DNA of 64,000 nucleotides from Heterohyrax brucei (taxonomy: Eukaryota > Chordata > Mammalia > Hyracoidea > Procaviidae): contig CM053143.1 of the NCBI GenBank assembly GCA_028571685.1, forward strand, positions 157,598,329 through 157,662,328, in the 5' to 3' direction. Under the pieces are notes generated by a model that worked only from the letters and a program-made list of their open reading frames with translations, was not told where the DNA came from and did not search any database. This document shows positions 34,124 through 46,467 of the stretch, piece after piece; within the stretch, counting starts at the first letter, position 1, and each line of letters starts with the position of its first letter. A program made the position numbers and the translations under genes.

Positions 34124-34551
34124 GAGGATTTAAGAGATAGTAAAGAATGGCTAGAATCAACATACTCTACGTCCTGGTGGAGCCAAATCATTGTTGGACT
34201 GGGAACCTACAGTGAATAAACTGAAAATGGAAAGTGGTGGTTGTAGAATTATAGCAATCATATTATACAGGAGCAGGAATTATGCTTACTATAAAAGAAT
34301 CCAAATGCATTAGAGAACATGATACTTGGAGGACAGGCGATACAATGTGGGAAGTACAGGAACTGAACTTTTAGCATATTGAAAAATAATGAGTGATATT
34401 CAAGCCAATGACAATTAGCCAGGAAATAAAATGTTTCAAAAAATGATCCAGAGAGCCTAGGAAGCCAGCAGAAGAAGGTAACAAGAAGCATTAGGTTGGT
34501 GTGGGTGTGGGACTCAACATTAAATTATCTTTTACTTATTTATTTTGCATA

Positions 34552-34682
34552 TTGCCACTCTCATACTGCTAGAATATAAGCTGCACGAGGACACAGATTT
34601 CCGAAATTTCATTGACTGTTCCATCACAAGTAGCTAGAAAAATGTCTAATACAGCAACCATGCATTTGTTCAATGAATAAAT
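34552..34682 (+). repeat. L2 LINE 3' end
   Basis: tagaatataagctgcacgag, gacacagattt, and the terminal gttcaatgaataaatc follow the L2 3' end. Pre-dates the placental radiation. Confidence 0.75.
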
Positions 34683-35014
34683 CCTCAAAGAGAATTTAAA
34701 ACAACAGCAATCTAGAGGACAGAAATAGCCTCCATTCCCTAGAAAATTCATTTTGGAAATCCTGTACATTTTCTGTGAATTCAGTCTTGATTGAAAGAAA
34801 ATAATAATTGTACTTGGAAAATATGAATCAGAAAATCCTTCCAAGGAACGATGATTCATGAAGTAAATTCTTGGGAGGTGATTGTATGTTGTCAAGCAGG
34901 TTGACAGAAGGAAGAGGAAGGGAAGGAACAGCAATACCAGTAAGAGCAAATTTATAGAAGAGATATATGAGAACAGGCTTAATTATTTTTATACTTCTAA
35001 AAGTTATTTTCTTT
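34683..35014. other. Unassigned sequence
   Basis: An open antisense frame of 126 codons (34569-34949) overlaps the L2 end and shows no family I recognise; taken as chance. Confidence 0.4.
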
Positions 35015-35520
35015 ATTATGATAGTAATAGAGTTGCATTTTAAAAATTCAAAATGTACTGATAAGAAAAAGAAAACAATAATCTACTCATTGAACCGTAA
35101 TCATTGTTACCTATTTACTTACTAATGTTTACATGAATGAATTTTTAAAATATCAGTAGTGTTATGCAACATGAAGTTTTTCATGATTTGGTTTCTATTT
35201 CAGCACAAAGACCGGCCTCATTTTTCTTTTTTGACAAAAGCATAATATCGGCTGTAATGGTGAGGGATGCGGGTGGGAAATACGTGATAGTTTATTCAAA
35301 CATTTCCTTTTAATTCACCTTTAGGTTATTTACAATATATTTATCACTGCAAATAATGTAAACAACTATCCGTTGGGGTATGTGATAGACTAATAATGTT
35401 TTTCTAAAGGTAGACACATTGGTACAAAGTGTTGTTATGCGTTTTTAAGATACTGTCATTCAAAAAGGCTACATCAATTTATACTCCAATAGCCTATGCA
35501 ATTTCAAGATGCATTTAAGG
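35015..35520 (-). mobile_element. Old L1-like 3' region
   Basis: Plus strand: ttcaaaatgtactgataaga, taatcattgttacctattta, aattcacctttaggttattt and accaatttatactccaatag-like sequence near 35475 resemble the reversed 3' region of old (L1M-type) LINEs. Diverged. Confidence 0.5.
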
Positions 35521-35559
35521 CATTTCAAGTAATTTTCTGTGACTTCTTACCACGGAGCA

Positions 35560-36190
35560 TTTTCTTTCATTTATTCACTGTTCAATATAAAACACAATTA
35601 TTGAATACCTTTTATTCTTCAGGCATTTGTGAAACAATTATATAACTAAATCATTGTCCTCAAGGAGCTCAGATCTAGTGGTGTAAATTCATACAATCAG
35701 ATAATCGTAAATGACGGAAAGTGTTGTAATAGATACACACAAAGGATGTTATGAGCCTACAGAAAATGTTATCTATTTCCTCTTTGAGTTTGTGAAGAAA
35801 GAACATATAAATTAAGACTTCAAAATTAGCAGAGACTGTAAAGACAATTAGGGATGGCATTTCAAGACTAAGTTTTCATAAAAAAAAAAAAAGACACTCA
35901 GGGGTAAAAATGGTATAGCTTTCCACAGTTTGACACTATCATAACCTACAGGGTGAAGTAAATCAAAGCAGAAACTGAGAAAGCAGAGGTAAGTTAGGAC
36001 TGGATCGTGGATAATCTTGAAAACTACTTTAATGAAATCACATTTTATTTCTTAGATTGTGGGGTAACTTTACAGAATGTTTAGCAGGAAATGGAAGTGA
36101 TCACGTACAAATTACCAATGGCTCGTGTGGGAAATGGGTTTGGGGTGTACAAGGATGGTAAAGGAGTGACCAGAGTAACCAAGGCAAGAC
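35560..36190 (+). repeat. Ancient mammal-wide repeat, first third
   Basis: aattattgaatacctttta, cctcaaggagctcagatcta, a degraded middle, then gtttagcaggaaatggaagt and gatcacgtacaaattaccaa follow the first third of the old repeat seen at 1-718. Confidence 0.45.
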
Positions 36191-36829
36191 TTAAAATTTA
36201 AAATTTAAAATGGTAAGCAATGATCAGACAAAGGACTTCATTTGAATGTATAATTACAACTTTGTCCTACCTAAAACAGAAGATTCCAAGCAGGTGATTA
36301 AACTAATTAAATTTAAATTTTAGTAAGACCTCTCCTACAAAGATACAGAGGATGGATGGAGGTAGGGAGTAGCAATTTCATGTAATTAATTCATATGATT
36401 TTGTCAGACAGAAGATTACAGTCCATAAAATATTAAAGATATTCTATTAATTGGTAAGAAAAAGTGAAACAGCTCAAAATAAAGAATGCATTTTACCTTG
36501 TTGTAGTTTCCAAATTTTCTATAATCAACATTAATTCATTTTTTACAGTGTATTTGCTTACGAGGAAGTCCAAGAAATAGCAGATGTGTTTTTCAGGTTC
36601 TAAACCATTTGGGAGTTAGGACAGTAATCGGTTGTGAAATTCTAAAATATTAACTTCATTATTGATGAAGACAAAATTATCCACAGATAGTAGTTTTTAA
36701 TTTTTGTAGTCTCTGCATTTGGGGAGGGCACACAAGATGGAGGTTTCAGTGGGCACTGAGAACCAGTTTACCTTATTCTCCAGTCTCCTTTCCCACATCC
36801 TGTCCCTGGAGAGTAAAGGAAGTACAAAG
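36191..36829. other. Unassigned sequence
   Basis: Nothing recognised. A self-similar aaaatttaaaatttaaaatgg run lies at 36191-36211. Confidence 0.5.
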
Positions 36830-39420
36830 GGTGGGGTGGGAGAGGCACCATCTAGTTCTTCTGGTCTCAACTTGGTACATTCTCCCATTCATGTGAAGCT
36901 TTCTGCCTGCTGAGCTTTTATTTCCCTCGTATTTGTGTTGGTCTCTGTGATCATCTGTTACAGATGGGTTCCCCAGATGGCAGCTTGCTAGCTTTTAAGA
37001 CCTTAGATGCCACTCACCAATACAGGGTACAGAAGACTCACTTAGCAGTAGAATAGTTATGTCAATTGGCCTCACTGTCCCCTTGAACACACGGTCCCCT
37101 GACACCCGTCCTTGCTACTCTATCCTCTGAAATATTAGGTTGAGTTTAGGAAAACTTTGTTTGTGGTGAAGTCCAGTGAAGTTGATCCACTGTCTACTGT
37201 GTGCTGTCACTGCTTTCACCTAACCAAACTACTACTGACTATCCATGAACAACCCTCTCCCTCCCTCCCCACACTTGTACCCATCAAAGAGTCTTTTCTT
37301 CTGTGCATAGGTCTAATTTTTAAATCCTTATACTTACAATATTTGTCCTTTTGCTGCTCACTGATTTCATCCAGCACATCTTCCAGTTTAAACTAGGTTA
37401 TCAGACGGTTCCAAAATCATCATTGTTCTTTATCATTGTGTAGTGTTCCATTGAGTAGTTTATCCATTCATCTGTTGACGGGCATCTAGGTTGCTTCCAT
37501 CTTTCTGATTTGTGGACAGTGCTGCAATAAACATTTATGTGCATGTATCTGTTCATGTGACTGCCTTTATTTCTGTAGAATGTATTCCAAACAGTGAGAT
37601 TACTAGATCAAATGGTATTTCTATTTATAGCTTTTCAAGGAAGTGCCAAAAAGCTTTCCAAAGAGGTTTCACCATTCTACAATCCCACCAGCAGTGGAGG
37701 TGAACTCCAATCTCTCCACAGCTTCTCCAGCATTTGTTGCTTTGTGTGTTTTGGATTATTGCCAGCCTTGTCAGGGTGAGATGGTATCTCATTGCAGTTT
37801 TGATTTGGATTTATCTAATAGCCAGTGATTGTGAGGATTTCCTTATGTACCTTTTGGCTGCCTGAATGTCTTCTTTGGTGAAGTGCCTGTCCATCTCCTT
37901 TGCCCATTGCTTAATTGGGTTATTTATCTTTTTCTTGTAGATATTTTGCAGTATCATGTAGATTATGGAAATCAGACATTGATCTGACATATAGTTGCCA
38001 AATAATTTTTGCTGTTATGTAGGTGGTCTTTTTTGATAAAGTCTTTGGATGAGCAAAAGTGTTTGATTCTTATTAATTCCCATTTATCTATTCTCTCTTT
38101 TTTTGTTTGTGCTTTGTCAGATTTTGAAGTCTAAGCCATGTATTAGAACTTCCATTGTTGACCTATTTTTTCTTGTATGATTTTTATCATTTTATGTTTG
38201 ATATTACATCTTTGATCCATTTTGAGTTAGCTTTTGTGTTAGGTGTGAAATATAGGTCCTATTTCAGTTTTTTACAAATGTATATCCAATTTTGCCAACA
38301 CCATTTGTTCAAAGACTGTTTTTACCCCAGGTTATGACCTTCGGGCCTTTGTCAAATATCAACAGTTCATAAGAGGAAGGTAATATATCTGGGGTCTCTA
38401 TTCTGTTTCACTGGTCTATCTTTCTCTTTTTGTACCAGTACAAGGCTGTTTTGACTACAGTGACAGTGTAATAGTTTCTAATGTCTGGTAGTGTGAGGCC
38501 TCCCACTGTGTTCTTCTTCAATAGTGCTTTAATTATTTGGGGTTTCTTGTCTTTCCAAACAAAGTTGGTGACTTGTTTCTCCATCACATTAAAAAAAAAA
38601 AAAATGACACTGGAATTTGTATTGGGATTACATTTTGTAGGTAGATCACTTCAGGTAAAATAGACATTTTCACTATGTTAAGTCTTCCCATCCATGAGCA
38701 GGTTAGGTTTCTCTGAAGTCAGTCTCTTTTGGTTTCCTGCAGTAAGGTCTTGTAATTGTCTCTGTATAGGTCTCTTCTTTGTCTAGTTAGATGTATGCCT
38801 AGGTATTTTATCTTCTTGGGTGCTACAGTAAATGGTATTGATTTGGTGATATCCTCTTTGTTGGTGTCAAGAAATCCTACTAATTTACTCATGTTTATCA
38901 CTTGACTAGCCATTAGCTATCCTATATACTGATACTTTGCTCAACTCTTCTGTTAGTTCAAGTGCAGTTTGCTTATGGATTCTTTAGGATTCTCTGTATA
39001 TACAATTATATCATCTGAAAATAGGGAGATTTTTACTTCTTTGCTGGTGTGGATGCCTTTTATTTCTTTGTCTTGTCTGATTGCTCTGTCCAGAACCACG
39101 AGCATAATGTTGAATAGAAGTGGTGACAGTGGGCATGCTTATCTAATTCCCATTCTCAGGGGGAATTGTTTCAGTCTCTCTCCATTCAGGATGACGTAGG
39201 CAGTTGGCTTTGCATTGATTCCCCTTATTGTATTGGGGAATTTCTCCTCTATCCCTATTTTGCTGAGAGTTTTTAACATGAATTAGTGTTGGACTTTGTC
39301 AAATGCCTTTTCTCCATCAATTGACAAAATCAGATGATTCTTATCCTTTGAGTTATTCACGTGGTTGATTACATTGTTTTCCTGGTGTTGAACAAGACTC
39401 ACCCTGGTATGAATCCAATT
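36830..39420 (-). mobile_element. L1 LINE, 3' UTR and about half of ORF2
   Basis: The longest L1 in the window (about 2.6 kb). Reading on the plus strand from the 3' side: 3' UTR (caccatctagttcttctggt, gcttttaagaccttagatgc), ORF2 C-terminus (tagtgttccattgagtagtt at 37440, gtgctgcaataaacatttat), then reversed ORF2 upstream to the palm and fingers around 39300-39400 (ctccatcaattgacaaaatc). A minus-strand frame at 38719-38913 keeps IKYLGIHLTRQRRDLYRDNY, the conserved L1 segment after the reverse transcriptase core. ORF2 is broken many times and 5'-truncated at about 39420. Confidence 0.93.
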
Positions 39421-39774
39421 TAGTAACTGAAAGAATTAAATTTTAATGCCAAATTCTATTGTCATTGAATTACAAGTCTGTTTTAAAGTTGTTGAATTTA
39501 ATTCCAAAATCTTTCTCACTTTTTTTTTTTTTTAATCTGGCATACATAGCTTAACAAGGGAATTTTGAATGCAAAGGTGGAATTAAATTTATTAGAAATG
39601 ACAATCTGGGCTGTGCTTCCATGAAATGAATGTAGTAACTTTATTGTCTCAAAACTTTCACTGAGCCAGTATAATAACAAATGTTTCTTTAACCTTACTT
39701 TGAAAGAATTTAAAGAGTTATTAATATGTGTAAGATTACTGTAACCCTGAACCTGTTCTCCAAGTTAGAAAAAC
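39421..39774. other. Unassigned sequence
   Basis: Nothing recognised. A T-run of 15 sits at about 39520. Confidence 0.5.
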
Positions 39775-40110
39775 TCAATGTATCCTTGTTTCTTAGGGAC
39801 ACTCCAGTTATACTTCTTCCAGACAGATCTGTTTGTTCTTTTAGCAGTCCACTACAATCAATATTCTCCTCTAACACCCCAGTTTACAGGAATCAGTTCT
39901 TCTTCTATCTTTCTCATTCATTGCCTAGCCTTCACATGTGATTGAAAATACAGTGGCTGGGGTCAGGCATACTGTAGCCTTCAAGATGACATCTTTACTT
40001 TTCCATATTTGAAAGAGTTCTGTGGCAGCAGATTTGCTAAATTCGATGGGTCTTTTGAATTCTTGACTGTTGATTTCATGGATGTTGATTGCTGATCATA
40101 TTCTCCTTTC
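39775..40110 (-). mobile_element. RTE LINE internal fragment
   Basis: Plus strand: acacuccagttatacttctt-type landmark at about 39799, gatctgtttgttcttttagc, gccttcaagatgacatcttt and ttgactgttgatttcatgga. These lie in the C-terminal domain and the segment after YADD. Neither RTE terminus is present. Confidence 0.85.
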
Positions 40111-40492
40111 CCAGACTAATTATCACAAGTAAATTATGTTCTCAGAATTCCAGTTGTAGTGCTACAAAAACACACAGACACACACACAACAACTTTAATT
40201 CAGCAATACTTGAACGAAGAAAGAAAGCTGGAAAAAACTGATTTTCATCTTACTAAAATGCTAGTTGGCCTATGACAGTTGTCTGATATTTATAATCTGT
40301 GAATCTAATTTATTTGGGCACCATAAGTCCTTAGACAGTGAAGCCACACATACGCCCTGTCTCAGTAAAAATTAAGATGTCTGAGAAGATGTAACCAGTT
40401 TACAAAGTTAAAAATTTGTGGTAACTATACTCATATACCAACAATTTCCTTTTCCATTCAGTATTTCTAATTATTGGCCTCTGTCTGTCATC
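40111..40492. other. Unassigned sequence
   Basis: Nothing recognised apart from a short (CA)n run at 40170-40190. Confidence 0.5.
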
Positions 40493-40664
40493 TGGAAACC
40501 CCGGTTATATTGTGACTGAGTGCTACATTTACTAATCAAAATGTTGGCAGGTCAAATATACCAGGTGCTCCTTGGAAACTCTATGGAGCAGTTCTACTCT
40601 GCCTATAGGGTCACCATGAGTTAGAATTGACTTTATGGCACTGGGTTTGGTTTGGTTTGGGTTT
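40493..40664 (+). mobile_element. AfroSINE, short form
   Basis: ctggaaaccccggttatatt, actaatcaaaatgttggcag, cctatagggtcaccatgagt, and the tail ggcactgggtttggtttggt. It abuts the end of an LTR at 40665. Confidence 0.92.
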
Positions 40665-41220
40665 TGATCAGTTATTTAGTGATTCTATAACCTAAATACC
40701 ACAGGTTGATGGCTTTAAAAAAGACAAGTTTATTCTGTCACAATCCAGTAGTACATGAATTTGAATTCAGGGTGCTGGTTGCAGGAAAAAGCTTTCTCAT
40801 TAGGCTCTGTAGGATGGTCCTTGGATTATATCAGTGTTCTTTTGGTCTGGGAGCATCTCGGCACAGGAACCTTATATCTGAAGAGCACACTCTGTTTTCT
40901 CGATGGTATGCGGTCCCCTAAGTCTCCGATGGCTTCCTTTTCCTTCATCTCTTGTAGGATAAAAGGATAAAAAGTGGTGCAAGGTACACCACAGGGAAAC
41001 TCTGACTATATTGTATCAGGGAGGTAGCCTTAGTAAGGGTGTAATGGTCCCACCCTAATCCTCTTTAGCATAATCTAGTCTTGCCGTATTAACTATAGGC
41101 AAAAATTAGGATTTACAGCATAGGAGAATCACAAAATGCAGAACCACCACACAATACTGGGAATTGTGGCCCACCCAAATTTCTACATACGTTTTTGAGG
41201 ATGTAATTCAATCCATAACA
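40665..41220 (-). mobile_element. ERVL-MaLR-like solo LTR fossil
   Basis: Plus strand: tgatcagttatttagtgatt, aataccacaggttgatggct, cacaatactgggaattgtgg and the end attcaatccataaca. About 556 bp, solo and non-coding. Overlapping 71-codon frames at 40706 and 40755 are incidental. Confidence 0.85.
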
Positions 41221-42416
41221 ACACCCTTCTGCCCACCAGTAACTAACTGCGTGTGGGCTCTAGATACACGCACGTGCGCACACACACACATACACACACA
41301 CGTATGTTTTAAAGAACTCGTTTCTTTCATAAGAAATCATTCCTAGTCCTAGGTACTGTAAACTTGTGCCCTCTACTCTTAAAATTGCTTAGGCATAAGA
41401 ACCACGTGTCTTAGAAAATCTCTTTGCTTACATATAATTAGTTCCTCTAGAGCCGGACTCAGGTCTTGTGGTACTGAATGGCTCTTGAGCATGTGTTCAA
41501 GCTACAGGAATCCCAGCTTGTCCCCTCTTGTGAAGTTGCCTGTTTAAACATGAATACAAATAGAATTTTGGGTAGCTATAGCCTCAGTGATCATTAGAAA
41601 GGCTCCACAGGGCAAGTGGATCAACTCCTCGGTTTAATTCTGCAAACATAGTTCTATTCAGTGATGTCTAAAAGGCCTCTAATTGAAATTTCTTTTACTC
41701 ATAATTAAAACTTGCTTCAGCTTAAGCTGTTTAGAAAGACATCTGTGGATCCATCCAAATCTGCTGCCACCTGCTTACATTTACTGTGGGTAATTCAAGT
41801 TCAAGCTACAGCAGCTGGAGTCCTAAGATCTTTTGCACCTGCTGATGTCTTCATTTTGGTGAGGCTTCTGAGGGTAAGTGGCCTGCAACTTAGACTTTCT
41901 AATATTTGCAACCTGAATATATATACTTGCAAAATATTTGTTGTTTACTCAAAATTCAGCTTAATTAAATGTCTTGTGTTTTAATTTCGTAAATTTGTCA
42001 ACTCTGTTGCACTTGTTTTCTCAAGTTTGTTTATTAGTCTCGCTACTACCTCTGATAATACCATAGAAGTCCCCGAGCATTTGACTGCAGTTTCTGTTTT
42101 CATTCAAGCCTGGTAAAACTCAAACACCATTTCTTTGATATTGCTTGAGCCCACAGGTGCAGTCCATGCATTAAAGAAATAAAATGCCTTTGAACAAAAC
42201 TGCCAGAAAGGGTCATCACTAGCTAATGCAAAGATACCAAGAATTCCAAGGTTCTAAACTGCCTGCTCAGGTCATTGCAGTTAACAAGAAGCTGACAGAA
42301 TATTCTATACACCGCTTAATGTAGAATTATCTCCACAAAACGTCTTCTCCCTTTCACACTATTTCTGGCCATTGTACAAGATTTTTAAATGTTAGGAGTT
42401 AAAAAAAAAAAAAAGG
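41221..42416. other. Unassigned sequence with a (CA)n microsatellite
   Basis: A (CA)n run broken by single changes lies at 41278-41302. The remaining 1.1 kb shows nothing I recognise; the 90-codon frame at 41712-41984 is unsupported. A-run at 42402-42414. Confidence 0.5.
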
Positions 42417-42600
42417 CACAACAAAATGTTTCATCTGAGTCTACTCTAACTCAAGGTGAACCCATATGTAACCGAGTAGAATGGCTGCATGGTATTCTCC
42501 TGGCTGTATACTTTAGGATGCAGAAAACTAGGCCTTTCATCCATGGTGCTGCTGAATGGGTTTGAACTGCCAGTCTCTATAACAGTCTAGAGAAAACTGT
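42417..42600 (-). mobile_element. AfroSINE, long form (variant middle)
   Basis: Plus strand: gagtctactctaactcaagg, then ctcctggctgtatactttag and aactaggcctttcatccatg (long-form block of a variant type), then gggtttgaactgccagtctc. Diverged. Confidence 0.7.
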
Positions 42601-42638
42601 TCATGCAACCCAGTGACATTCAGTAGAGGCTTTGGAAA

Positions 42639-42922
42639 ACAAATACCCATTGCCACTGAGTCTGTTCTGATTCATGTTGAGCTAATAAAAACCTGTTATT
42701 GTTGAGTTGATTGCAACACACATTGACCCTAGAGAACACAATAGAACTGCCTCATAGAGTTTCCAAGGAGTGGTTGGTGAACTTGAAGTGCCTAACTTTG
42801 GGTTAGCAGCTATATCATTTAACTACTACAACAGGTAAATCTGCCCTATAGAATATCCAAGGAGCATTTGAACTGCCAACTTTTCTGTTAGCAGCTGAGC
42901 TCTTAGTCACTGTGCTACCAGA
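42639..42922 (-). mobile_element. AfroSINE inserted in an AfroSINE
   Basis: The outer copy starts atacccattgccactgagtc and breaks near 42687. An inner, nearly whole short-form copy (gttattgttgagttgattgc to catttaactactacaac) occupies about 42688-42834, same direction. The outer copy then resumes at ggtaaatctgccctatagaa and ends cactgtgctaccagaac. Each outer half supplies what the other lacks. Confidence 0.8.
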
Positions 42923-43093
42923 ACATAATACCTTCAAATTGCACACTATCCCACCCCTACAGAAAAAGGCTCTGCTTATGTGTAACTTACGGCATGAGAA
43001 TCTGTAATGGAGAAAGTGTCATTTCTGTTGCTAGGCACATTGGAGGTAAGCATACTCAGTTTATTGTTTCTAAGTCAACCAATATCATTAGAT

Positions 43094-43322
43094 AGAACAA
43101 GGCCAGTGGCTGATTGCAGAAAAGAACATCAAGTACTCACATGTAAATTCAAGTTGAAACTAAAGAGAATTAGAAAAAGTTCATGAAAATCAAAGTATGG
43201 CCTTGAGTATATTCCACCTGAATTTAGAGACTATCTCAAGGATAGCTTTGATGTATTGAATGCTAATGACCAAAGAAAAGATGAGTTGTGGAATGGAATC
43301 AAGTACATCATAAATAGAGAAA
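43094..43322 (+). mobile_element. RTE LINE (host copy), left part
   Basis: Endonuclease-to-linker section: gatagaacaaggccagtggc, caagttgaaactaaagagaa, tatattccacctgaatttag and gagttgtggaatggaatcaa. The sequence stops at aatagagaaag and resumes at 46468 after a whole RTE lying the other way. Confidence 0.9.
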
Positions 43323-46300
43323 GTTATTGTCATTAGGTGTCATTGAGTGGATTCTCAATTATAGCAACGTTATGTACAATGGAACAAAACACTGCCTAGT
43401 TCTTTGTCATGCCAACAATTATTATGCTTGAACCCGTTGTTGCAGCCGCTGTGTCAGTACATCTTGTTGAAGTTCTTCCTCTTTTTTCACTAACTCTATA
43501 CTTTACCAAGCATGATGTCTTTCTCCAGAGATTGATCCCTCCAGATACCACGTCCAAAATACATAAGACACAGTCTCACCATCTTTGTTTCTAAGGAGCA
43601 TTCTGGTTATACTTCTTCCAAGGGAGATATTTTTGTTCTTTTGACAGTTCATGGTAAATTTAAAATTCTTCTCCAGCACCACAATTCAAAGGAATCAATT
43701 CTACTTCTGTCTTCCTTATACAGTGCAAAGACTTATGTGAGACTGAAAATACGATAGTTGGATCAGGCACAGTTTAGTCTTCAAGACGACATCTTTACTT
43801 TCCAACACCTTACAGAAGTCCATGGTAGCACATTTGCTGAGTGCACTGCATTTTTTGATTTCTTGACTGTTGATTCGATGGCCATTGATTGAGGATTCAA
43901 GTAAAATTAAATCCTTGGCAACTTCCATCATTTCTCCATTTATCATGATTTTGCTTGTTCATCTAGGTGGAGGATTTTTGTTTTCTTGATGTTGAGGTAC
44001 AGTCCATTCTGAAGGCTATGGTCTTTGATCTTCATCAATAAATGTTTCAAGATATTTTTTACTTTCAGCAAGCAATGTTGTGTCACCTGTATACTGCAGG
44101 TTGTTAATGAGACTTTCTCCAATGATGATGCCCCAAATTTCTTTATATAGTACACTTTCTCAGATTATTTACTTTACATTCAGATTGAGTAGTCATGGAG
44201 AGAGGATGCAAGCCTAATGCACACCTTTTCTGACTTTAAACCGTGTAGTAGAACCTTGTTCAGTTGGTGTCATTGCCTCTTGATCCGTGTACAGATTCCT
44301 CATGAGCACAAATAAACTTTCTGGAACTCCTATTATCCACGTGTTAGTCATCATTTGTTGTGATCCTCAGCATAAAGTACCTTTGCATAGTCAATAAAGT
44401 ACAAGTAAACTCCTTTCTTTTATTCTCTTCTTTCAGCCAAAATCCATAAGCAATAATATTCCTGCGTCCACATCCTTTTCACTTCCCTGTCAATATACTG
44501 CTGCAGCTGCTTTTGAATTATCTTTAGTAAATAGATGCATATAATATTAATGATGTTGTTTGACAATTCCCACATTCAGTTGGATGTCCTTTCTTGGGAA
44601 TAGGCATAAATACAGATATCTTCCAGTTGGTTGGCCAGGTAGCTGTCTTTCAAATTTCTTGGCATAGATGAATGAGCACTTCCAGCACCGCATTTGTTTC
44701 TTGAAACATCTTGACTGATATTACACCAGTTTCTAGAGCCTTGTTTGTAGCAATACCTTCAATGGAGTTTTCACTTCTTCCTTCAGTGTCATTGGTTCCT
44801 AATCATATTCTATGTATTGAAAGGTTAAAAACTGACCAGTTTGTTTCGGTATAATGGCTGTATATTGCTTCCATCTTCTCTTGATGCTTCCTGCGTTGTT
44901 TAATGTTTTCCTTGTAAATCCTTCAGTGTTGCAATTTGAGACTTGATTTTTTTTTTCTCAGTTCTTTCAGCTTGAGAAATGCGGAATGTGTTCTTCCCTT
45001 TTGCTTTTCTATCTCTAGCTCCCTGCACATGTCATGATAAGATTTTACTTTGTCTTCTGAGCCACCTTTGAAATCTTCTCTTCATTATTTATTCTTTTTG
45101 CTTTAGCTACTTGATACTCAAAAGCAACTTTCAGAATCTCCCCTGACATCCAATTTGGTCTTTCTTTTCATTTCTGTCTTTTTAGTGACTTCTTTTTTTT
45201 CCCTTCGTTTATGATGTCCTTGCTTCATTCCACAACTAGTCTGCCCCTTGGTCGTTAGTGTTCAATGTAGCAAATCTATTTGTGAGCTGGTTTCCAAACT
45301 CAGGCGTGATGTGTTCAAGGCCGTACTTTGGCTCTTGTTGACATTTTCTAATTTTCTCCAGTTTCACTGTAGACTTGCATATGAGCTGTTGATGGCCTGT
45401 GCTGCAGTCAGCAGCTGGCCTTGTTCTGACTGATGGTTGAGATTTTCTATCACTTATTTTCCCAGATGTAGTTAATTTGATTCATGTTTATCCCATCTTG
45501 GGAAATATGTGTATAGCTGCTGTTTATATTGGTGAAAAAAGTATTTACAAAGGAGAAGTCATCGGTCTTGCACAATTGCATCATCTGATCTCTGGCATCA
45601 TTTGTATTAGTAAGGCTGTATTTTCCAGCTACCAATTCTTGCTTTGTATTTAATTTTTGCACTCCACCATCAGTAATTGTCAATCCATTCTGATTGCATG
45701 TTTGGTCAGTTTTAGACTACAGAATTTGATAAAAATTTTCAATGTCTTCGTCTTTGGCCTTAGTATTTGTTGCACAAATTTGAAAAATAGTTGTATTAAC
45801 TGGTCTTCCTTGTATGCATGTAGATATGACACTATCCCTGACAGAACTGTACCTAAGAACAGAGCCTGAAGCACTCTTTTGGATGATGAGTACAATGCCA
45901 TTCCTCTTCAAGTTGTCATTCCCAGCACAGTAGACCATATAATTGCCTGACCTAGAAAGGCCAATACCAGTCCATTTCAGCTCCCTAATACCTGGTCTAT
46001 CTATGTGTTATATTCCATTTTTGATGATTTAATTCTTCTAGATTCATACTTTGCACACTCCTCTTTCCAGTTATTAATGGATGTTTGAAGCTATATCTTC
46101 TCATTTTGGGATATGTCACATCAGTAAATGAAGATCCTGAAAGCTTCACTCCATACATATCATCAAGGTTGACTACACTGAGGGGATAGTTTTTCTAATC
46201 TGAGTACCTTGCTGAATATCTTTCAACCTCACAGGCTCATCTTTCTTCACTGTATTAGACAATGTTCCACTGCTATTCATAAGGTTTTCACTGGCTAAGT

Positions 46301-46467
46301 TTTCAAAAGTAGACTGCTAGTTCCTTCTTCCTAGTCTGTCTGAGTTTAGAAGATCAGCTGAAGCCTGTCCATTGTGGGTAACCCTGCTGGTATAACAGTG
46401 GCCTAGCTTTCTGTATCACAGGAACACTCAAGCCAGTCCCCACAGTACAAGTTAACAGACACACTGG
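43323..46467 (-). mobile_element. RTE LINE, near full length (3.1 kb), inside another RTE
   Basis: Both ends are present: the reversed tail gttattgtcattaggtgtca on the left and the 5' end cacagtacaagttaacagac on the right. Going right on the plus strand: C-terminal domain (43400-43950), YADD region and motif A (about 44080-44400), RT N-terminus (44600-44800), linker (44900-45250), endonuclease (45450-46000) and 5' leader (46200-46467). The protein would be endonuclease plus reverse transcriptase in one ORF; no long frame survives. Host RTE sequence flanks it on both sides, with aatagagaaag (left) and gatgaaaaaac (right) probably a decayed 11 bp target duplication. Confidence 0.92.

Larger units (their letters stand above)
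31020..34250 (+). repeat. Ancient mammal-wide repeat, later part, carrying five insertions
   Basis: Pieces at 31020-31225, 31701-31961, 32123-32383, 33066-33608 and 34124-34250 follow the 3' two-thirds of the same old non-coding repeat as 1-718: gatgcctgcgtggagatgtc, gaagaaatgatcagctagtc, caggagagaagtccttgact, and aggtgtgaagtagtcgttta at about 33221. Between them lie an RTE, two AfroSINEs and two LTRs. The 148-codon antisense frame at 33170-33616 has no support as a gene. Confidence 0.5.

Noticed and set aside
34569-34949. 126-codon open frame on the minus strand
   Set aside because: Leu/Phe-rich, overlaps an L2 3' end and has no recognisable domain. Not comparable in quality to the frame at 53886.
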